Assembly (NCBI GenBank): GCA_946498095.1
Contig: CAMMMX010000023.1
Span: 1 to 45,034, forward strand
Direction of reading: 5' to 3'
Length of the DNA stretch: 45,034 bases
DNA from: an uncultured Clostridia bacterium
GTDB lineage: Bacteria > Bacillota > Clostridia > Oscillospirales > Ruminococcaceae
Below are positions 41,324 through 45,034 of the stretch, piece after piece. How positions within the stretch are numbered: the first letter of the stretch is position 1; each line of letters opens with the position of its first letter. Under the pieces are notes generated by a model that saw only the letters and a program-made list of their open reading frames with translations, had not been told where the DNA came from and ran no database searches. A program made the position numbers and the translations under genes.

Positions 41324-42697
41324 ATGGGAAATACGAATCAGGTTCACTTTTCAGAAATTACGCCACAGATAGAGCAGCTCTCCGCGCTTTGTGTTCAGAA
41401 CAGTTCCATTGACGCATCTCTGTTTACAAAATACAAGGTAAACCGCGGTCTTCGGGATTTAAACGGGAAGGGCGTATTAACCGGGTTGACCGAAATATCA
41501 GAAATTCAATCCAGTATGGAAGTCGATGGGCAGAGCGTCCCTTGTGAGGGAAAGCTATTTTACCGCGGTATCGATGTAGAGGAAATTGTCAACGGCTTTC
41601 TGAAAGAGAAACGCTTCGGATTTGAAGAAGTTACGTACTTGCTTTTGTTTGGCGATCTGCCGAACGAAAAACAATTAAAGGATTTTTGTGATATCCTTTC
41701 CACTTACCGTACCCTGCCGACCAGCTTTGTTCGGGATATTATCATGAAAGCGCCCAGCCGCGACATGATGAACACGTTAGCCCGAAGCGTTCTGACGCTC
41801 TATTCCTATGACGAAAACGCTGACGATGTCAGTATTGGCAACGTATTGCGTCAATGCTTACAGCTGATCGCGCTGTTTCCTCTCCTGTCTGTTTACGGCT
41901 ATCAAGCGTACAGCCATTACCATGATGGAAACAGCCTGTTTATTCACAATCCCTTGCCCGAGTTGTCGACTGCTGAAAACATCCTGCATATCCTGCGTGC
42001 AGACAGCCAGTACACCGAACTGGAAGCGCGGATTCTCGACCTAGCATTGGTTCTCCACGCAGAGCATGGCGGAGGTAATAATTCTACCTTTACAACGCAC
42101 GTTGTCTCTTCTTCCGGTACTGATACCTACTCCACCATTGCTGCCTCCCTCGGCTCCTTGAAAGGTCCCAAGCATGGAGGAGCAAACATCAAGGTCGTAC
42201 AGATGTTTGAAGATATGAAAGCAAATCTGTCCGACTGGACCGACGAAGAAGCAGTCGCCGATTACCTCCGGCGTCTTTTGCATAAAGAGGCGTTTGACCG
42301 TGCTGGTCTTATCTATGGGATGGGACACGCCGTCTACTCCCTGTCCGACCCGCGTGCAAACATTTTCAAGCTATTTGTGAAACGGCTGTCGGAAGAAAAG
42401 GGGATGGAAAAGGAATTCATGCTCTACTCGATGGTGGAACGCCTCGCGCCACAGGTGATCACCGCTGAACGTAAGATTTACAAAGGAGTCAGCGCCAACA
42501 TCGACTTTTACAGCGGCTTTGTTTACAGTATGCTTGGGTTGCCGCTTGAGCTTTACACTCCAATTTTCGCCATCTCCCGGATTTCCGGCTGGAGTGCCCA
42601 TCGTATTGAAGAGCTTATCAATGTTGGCAAAATTATTCGTCCCACCTATAAAAGCGTTGGCGAACGCCGTGCTTACACGCCTTTGGCACAACGCTGA
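41324..42697 (+). CDS. gltA: Citrate synthase
   Basis: This 457-residue protein starts at MGNTNQVHFSEITPQIEQLS after GAAGGAGTGTTTTCAG. It has KLFYRGIDVEEIVNGF near residues 80-95 and active-site His in HAEHGGGNNSTFTTHVVSS. GSLKGPKHGGANIKVVQMFE and IYGMGHAVYSLSDPRANIFK follow. It condenses acetyl-CoA and oxaloacetate. The open frame extends far upstream, but no site supports it. A terminator follows at once, so it is monocistronic. Confidence 0.93.
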   Translation: MGNTNQVHFSEITPQIEQLSALCVQNSSIDASLFTKYKVNRGLRDLNGKGVLTGLTEISEIQSSMEVDGQSVPCEGKLFYRGIDVEEIVNGFLKEKRFGFEEVTYLLLFGDLPNEKQLKDFCDILSTYRTLPTSFVRDIIMKAPSRDMMNTLARSVLTLYSYDENADDVSIGNVLRQCLQLIALFPLLSVYGYQAYSHYHDGNSLFIHNPLPELSTAENILHILRADSQYTELEARILDLALVLHAEHGGGNNSTFTTHVVSSSGTDTYSTIAASLGSLKGPKHGGANIKVVQMFEDMKANLSDWTDEEAVADYLRRLLHKEAFDRAGLIYGMGHAVYSLSDPRANIFKLFVKRLSEEKGMEKEFMLYSMVERLAPQVITAERKIYKGVSANIDFYSGFVYSMLGLPLELYTPIFAISRISGWSAHRIEELINVGKIIRPTYKSVGERRAYTPLAQR

Positions 42698-42717
42698 CCA
42701 AACTAACATGACAACGT

Positions 42718-42752
42718 CCCACAGGTTTGAAACAAACCTGTGGGATTTTTTT
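42718..42752 (+). terminator. Terminator of citrate synthase
   Basis: Eleven-base arms (CCCACAGGTTT and its complement) are followed by A and seven T residues. Confidence 0.9.
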
Positions 42753-42763
42753 GCACTAGACTC

Positions 42764-42792
42764 TTGACAAATAAGTCGCAAAGTTGTATAGT
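42764..42792 (+). promoter_or_regulatory. Promoter of the GntR-ABC operon
   Basis: TTGACA and TATAGT are 17 bases apart, a near-consensus vegetative promoter. It overlaps the operator at its -10 end. Confidence 0.85.
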
Positions 42793-42812
42793 TAATTACA
42801 TAAGTAAATAAC
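42791..42812. promoter_or_regulatory. Operator candidate for the YtrA-type regulator
   Basis: GTTAATTAC and GTAAATAAC flank ATAA, a near-perfect inverted repeat starting within the -10 element. The position suits autorepression by the GntR protein encoded next. Confidence 0.65.
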
Positions 42813-42833
42813 CATATAACAGGAGGTGATGTG

Positions 42834-43211
42834 ATGCAATTCAATTTTCAATCCGATAAGCCTCTTTACTTGCAGCTCGCGGAAGGGCTAGAAGATGCCA
42901 TTCTGTCCGGTGCCTTTCCTCCAGACAATCAGGTACCGTCCACGACAGAAATCTCCGTTGCTTACAAAATCAATCCCGCAACGGCGCTTAAAGGCGTTAA
43001 CCTGCTTGTGGAAGAAGGGGTTCTATATAAAAAACGAGGCCTAGGAATGTTTGTCTCCCCCGGCGCAGCGGAAGCAATCATTCGCAAACGCCGGCAGGCT
43101 TTCTATGAAGCCTTTGTTCTTCCTCTTGTGCAGGAAGCGGAAAAACTGAAAATTCCAATAGAGGAAACTCTGAACATGATAGAAAGAGGTTTTGAACATG
43201 AGCAAAATTGA
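42834..43211 (+). CDS. GntR-family (YtrA-type) transcriptional regulator
   Basis: This 125-residue protein starts MQFNFQSDKPLYLQLAEGLE with an ideal AGGAGGTGATGTG site. It has a winged helix with FPPDNQVPSTTEISVAYKIN and TALKGVNLLVEEGVLYKKRG. A short C-terminal helix follows instead of a ligand domain, as in YtrA. Such proteins repress the ABC transporter of their own operon. Its stop overlaps the ATPase gene. Confidence 0.9.
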   Translation: MQFNFQSDKPLYLQLAEGLEDAILSGAFPPDNQVPSTTEISVAYKINPATALKGVNLLVEEGVLYKKRGLGMFVSPGAAEAIIRKRRQAFYEAFVLPLVQEAEKLKIPIEETLNMIERGFEHEQN

Positions 43212-44049
43212 AGTACGCAATGTCAGCAAACTTTTCGGTCGTATCCCGGCACTGCGCGACGTCAACCTGACTTTTGAGGAGAACCGGATCTATGGGCTAC
43301 TGGGACGTAATGGGGCTGGGAAATCGACATTGCTGAACCTCATCACCAACCGACTGTTTCCAACAGAAGGCAGCATCTGCGTAGACGGAGAAAGCGTAGT
43401 CGAAAACGATCGTGCTTTATCCAAAATTTACGGCATGAGCGAACGTCCTTTGTATCCGCCATCGATGAAAGTACGCGAGGTTCTGTACTGGTCGTCGCAG
43501 TTTTATCCGGATTTTGACATGGCGTATGCACGCAAGCTGGCAGAGAGCTTCCAGCTTCCTTTGGAGAAAAAAGTCAGCGGACTATCGACTGGATATTCCT
43601 CCATTTACAAAATTGTTGTCGCGCTTTCCTGCAACGCCAACTTCATCTTTCTTGACGAACCTGTACTAGGGTTGGACGCCAACCACCGAGAGTTATTCTA
43701 TAAAGCGCTTGTTGACAACTACGCGTCCCACCCAAAAACCTTCGTCCTATCCACACATCTCATCGAGGAAGCGTCGGACCTATTAGAGCATGTCATCATC
43801 CTTAAGGAAGGACACGTCATTCTGGACGAAACGACCGAACAGGTCCTGGCACGCGGGTTTACCGTATCCGGCCCTTCCGCTGCGGTAGATGCTTTCACCG
43901 CAGGTCGTCGCATTCTGGGCTGCGATACCCTCGGCGGCCTGAAAACTGCATATTTAATGGAAAACCTGCAATCCGCGACCATCCCACAGGGGCTTGAGGT
44001 TTCCAAAATGGATTTACAGAAGCTGTTTATCCATCTGACAAACGTTTAA
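43198..44049 (+). CDS. ABC transporter ATP-binding protein
   Basis: This 283-residue protein starts at MSKIEVRNVSKLF inside the end of the regulator gene. It has Walker A GRNGAGKST, a signature-like LSTGYSS instead of LSGGQ, Walker B FIFLDEPVLGL and the H-loop STHLIEE. It is an export-type ATPase with a C-terminal tail of about 80 residues. The YtrB/BcrA-like context suggests export of a peptide or membrane-active compound. Confidence 0.9.
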   Translation: MSKIEVRNVSKLFGRIPALRDVNLTFEENRIYGLLGRNGAGKSTLLNLITNRLFPTEGSICVDGESVVENDRALSKIYGMSERPLYPPSMKVREVLYWSSQFYPDFDMAYARKLAESFQLPLEKKVSGLSTGYSSIYKIVVALSCNANFIFLDEPVLGLDANHRELFYKALVDNYASHPKTFVLSTHLIEEASDLLEHVIILKEGHVILDETTEQVLARGFTVSGPSAAVDAFTAGRRILGCDTLGGLKTAYLMENLQSATIPQGLEVSKMDLQKLFIHLTNV

Positions 44050-44070
44050 CACAGAAAAAGGAGCATTGAC

Positions 44071-44811
44071 ATGAAAACAAAAATTGCTTTCCGGTATCAG
44101 ATGCGTGAGAATCTGAAAGCACTCGGTATTTTGTACGCCATCATCTACCTTCTGATTCTCCTGATGGCAATCCTACGTGCCGTGGGACGCAACGGCTCGA
44201 TGAACGGCCTGGAAATGGCATCCGCCATTTTTATGTTTGTGCTAGGCCTGAACGCTTTTAAAACACCCTTCCGTTTTTATCTTGCCAATTCCATCTCTCG
44301 GCGAACATTATTCTTAGGCTTTTTGTGCAGCACTGTTCCAACGGCAGCAATTATGGCGGTACTAGATACGGTAAACCATCTCATATTTACCTCGCTGATT
44401 CATTACGATTCCATCTATTTCAGCGTGTATTTTCAGCATTATTCGCACACGCTACAGATGCCTGTAGACTATCTACATTTTGCCACCGAAAGTTTTTTGT
44501 GGTGCCTATGTTTATACTTCTTCTGTGCCCTTGTCGGATTTTTCATTACCAGCCTATACTACCGGATGAACAAACTGCTGAAAATTTGCGTATCAATCGG
44601 CGTTCCAGGCTTTTTCATTTTCATCTTGCCCGCAATCGACATCATGACCGGTTCCACTGTTTTCCGTACGCTTGGAAGTATCATTGTCTTTGTTTTGGGA
44701 TTATCTGACGGCTGTAATCCTTATATTCCAATGGCATTCTGCCTATTGGGAGCCATTGTGATATCCTTCCTCAGCTTCCTACTAATCCGGCGGGCAACCA
44801 TCAAGGATTGA
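44071..44811 (+). CDS. ABC transporter permease-like membrane protein
   Basis: This 246-residue protein has six hydrophobic segments, among them ILYAIIYLLILLMAILRAV near the start, FLCSTVPTAAIMAVLDTV and AFCLLGAIVISFLSFLLIRR at the end. AAAAGGAGCATTGAC precedes the ATG. It is the membrane partner of the ATPase and the last gene of the operon. The substrate cannot be told. Confidence 0.82.
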   Translation: MKTKIAFRYQMRENLKALGILYAIIYLLILLMAILRAVGRNGSMNGLEMASAIFMFVLGLNAFKTPFRFYLANSISRRTLFLGFLCSTVPTAAIMAVLDTVNHLIFTSLIHYDSIYFSVYFQHYSHTLQMPVDYLHFATESFLWCLCLYFFCALVGFFITSLYYRMNKLLKICVSIGVPGFFIFILPAIDIMTGSTVFRTLGSIIVFVLGLSDGCNPYIPMAFCLLGAIVISFLSFLLIRRATIKD

Positions 44812-44865
44812 ATGATAGGTCTGATTACGATCGCACCTATCCGTTACAAAGTATGGACAATGTCA

Positions 44866-45034
44866 TGACGCCCGGCAAAGCCGGGGGCTTGAGGAAGCCC
44901 TAGAAGGGCATGATGCGGACAACGCCCCTAAAGGGGCCTCGAATGGGTCGGTCAACTGCTTTGCTGACTCATGGCGGGTCCCTGAAGGGGCGTTCTTTTA
45001 TGCCTTGGTATTCTTGCTACCCGTAAACGGGTCT
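44866..45034. repeat. Hairpin-cluster repeat, copy B, cut by the window end
   Basis: This repeats copy A at 22628-22760: CCCGGC-AAA-GCCGGG, GGGCTTGAGGAAGCCC, GCCCTAGAAGGGC, GCCCCTAAAGGGGC and CCCGTAAACGGG. Extra material includes GTCAACTGCTTTGCTGAC and GGGTCCCTGAAGGGG. It is longer than copy A and may be the start of a complete element beyond the window. Confidence 0.6.

Overview
The window looks like the chromosome of a spore-forming Clostridia (Bacillota), probably an Oscillospiraceae/Ruminococcaceae-type anaerobe. The evidence is a gerA-type germination operon, the spore-lineage pair DUF421/DUF4363, a pyrophosphate-type phosphofructokinase, NrdR, a YtrA-type GntR/ABC operon, AGGAGG ribosome-binding sites and TTGACA/TATAAT promoters. 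The species cannot be named from the sequence alone.

Region 1 (1 to about 12.99 kb) is one end of an integrative and conjugative element, read entirely on the minus strand. From right to left it holds a long run of accessory genes, mostly of unknown function: a pentapeptide-repeat protein, a DUF4240 protein, several DUF-type proteins, an orphan D12 adenine methylase and two small AbrB-fold proteins. A reduced Flp/Tad-like pilus module follows: SpoVG-like protein, Flp-like pilin, lipoprotein, A24 prepilin peptidase, CpaB/SAF protein and a broken ParA-like ATPase at the left edge. The element shows decay: a coding frame split by a single in-frame amber codon, a homopolymer frameshift, a DUF3849/HipA chimera and the truncated ATPase. 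A tRNA-like 3' fragment and an AT-rich acetyltransferase gene mark the junction region.

Region 2 (13.5 to 20.1 kb) is chromosomal: tRNA-Ala(GGC), a two-subunit chromate-type transporter, yqeY, PPi-type pfk, a DUF1292 gene, a 6S-like RNA with its own promoter and terminator, tcdA and a DUF2935 protein. Region 3 (20.1 to 26.6 kb) is accessory. It has an AraC regulator, an unannotated structured RNA candidate, two operons carrying paralogous two-membrane-span proteins (one co-transcribed with a two-component system), and a hairpin-cluster repeat that recurs at the right end of the window.

Region 4 (26.6 to 42.7 kb) is core: tsf-rpsB, prfB without the usual programmed frameshift, gerABC, DUF421-DUF4363, nrdR, a DUF6514-like gene, a TIM-barrel epimerase-like gene, secDF, purB and citrate synthase. 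Region 5 (42.7 to 45.0 kb) is a GntR-ABC transporter operon with a clear promoter and operator, followed by the second copy of the hairpin-cluster repeat, cut by the window end.

The most interesting unexplained items are the two-component system linked to the two-span paralogs, the structured RNA candidate at about 21.1 to 21.3 kb, the hairpin-cluster repeat family, and the amber-split protein in the element.
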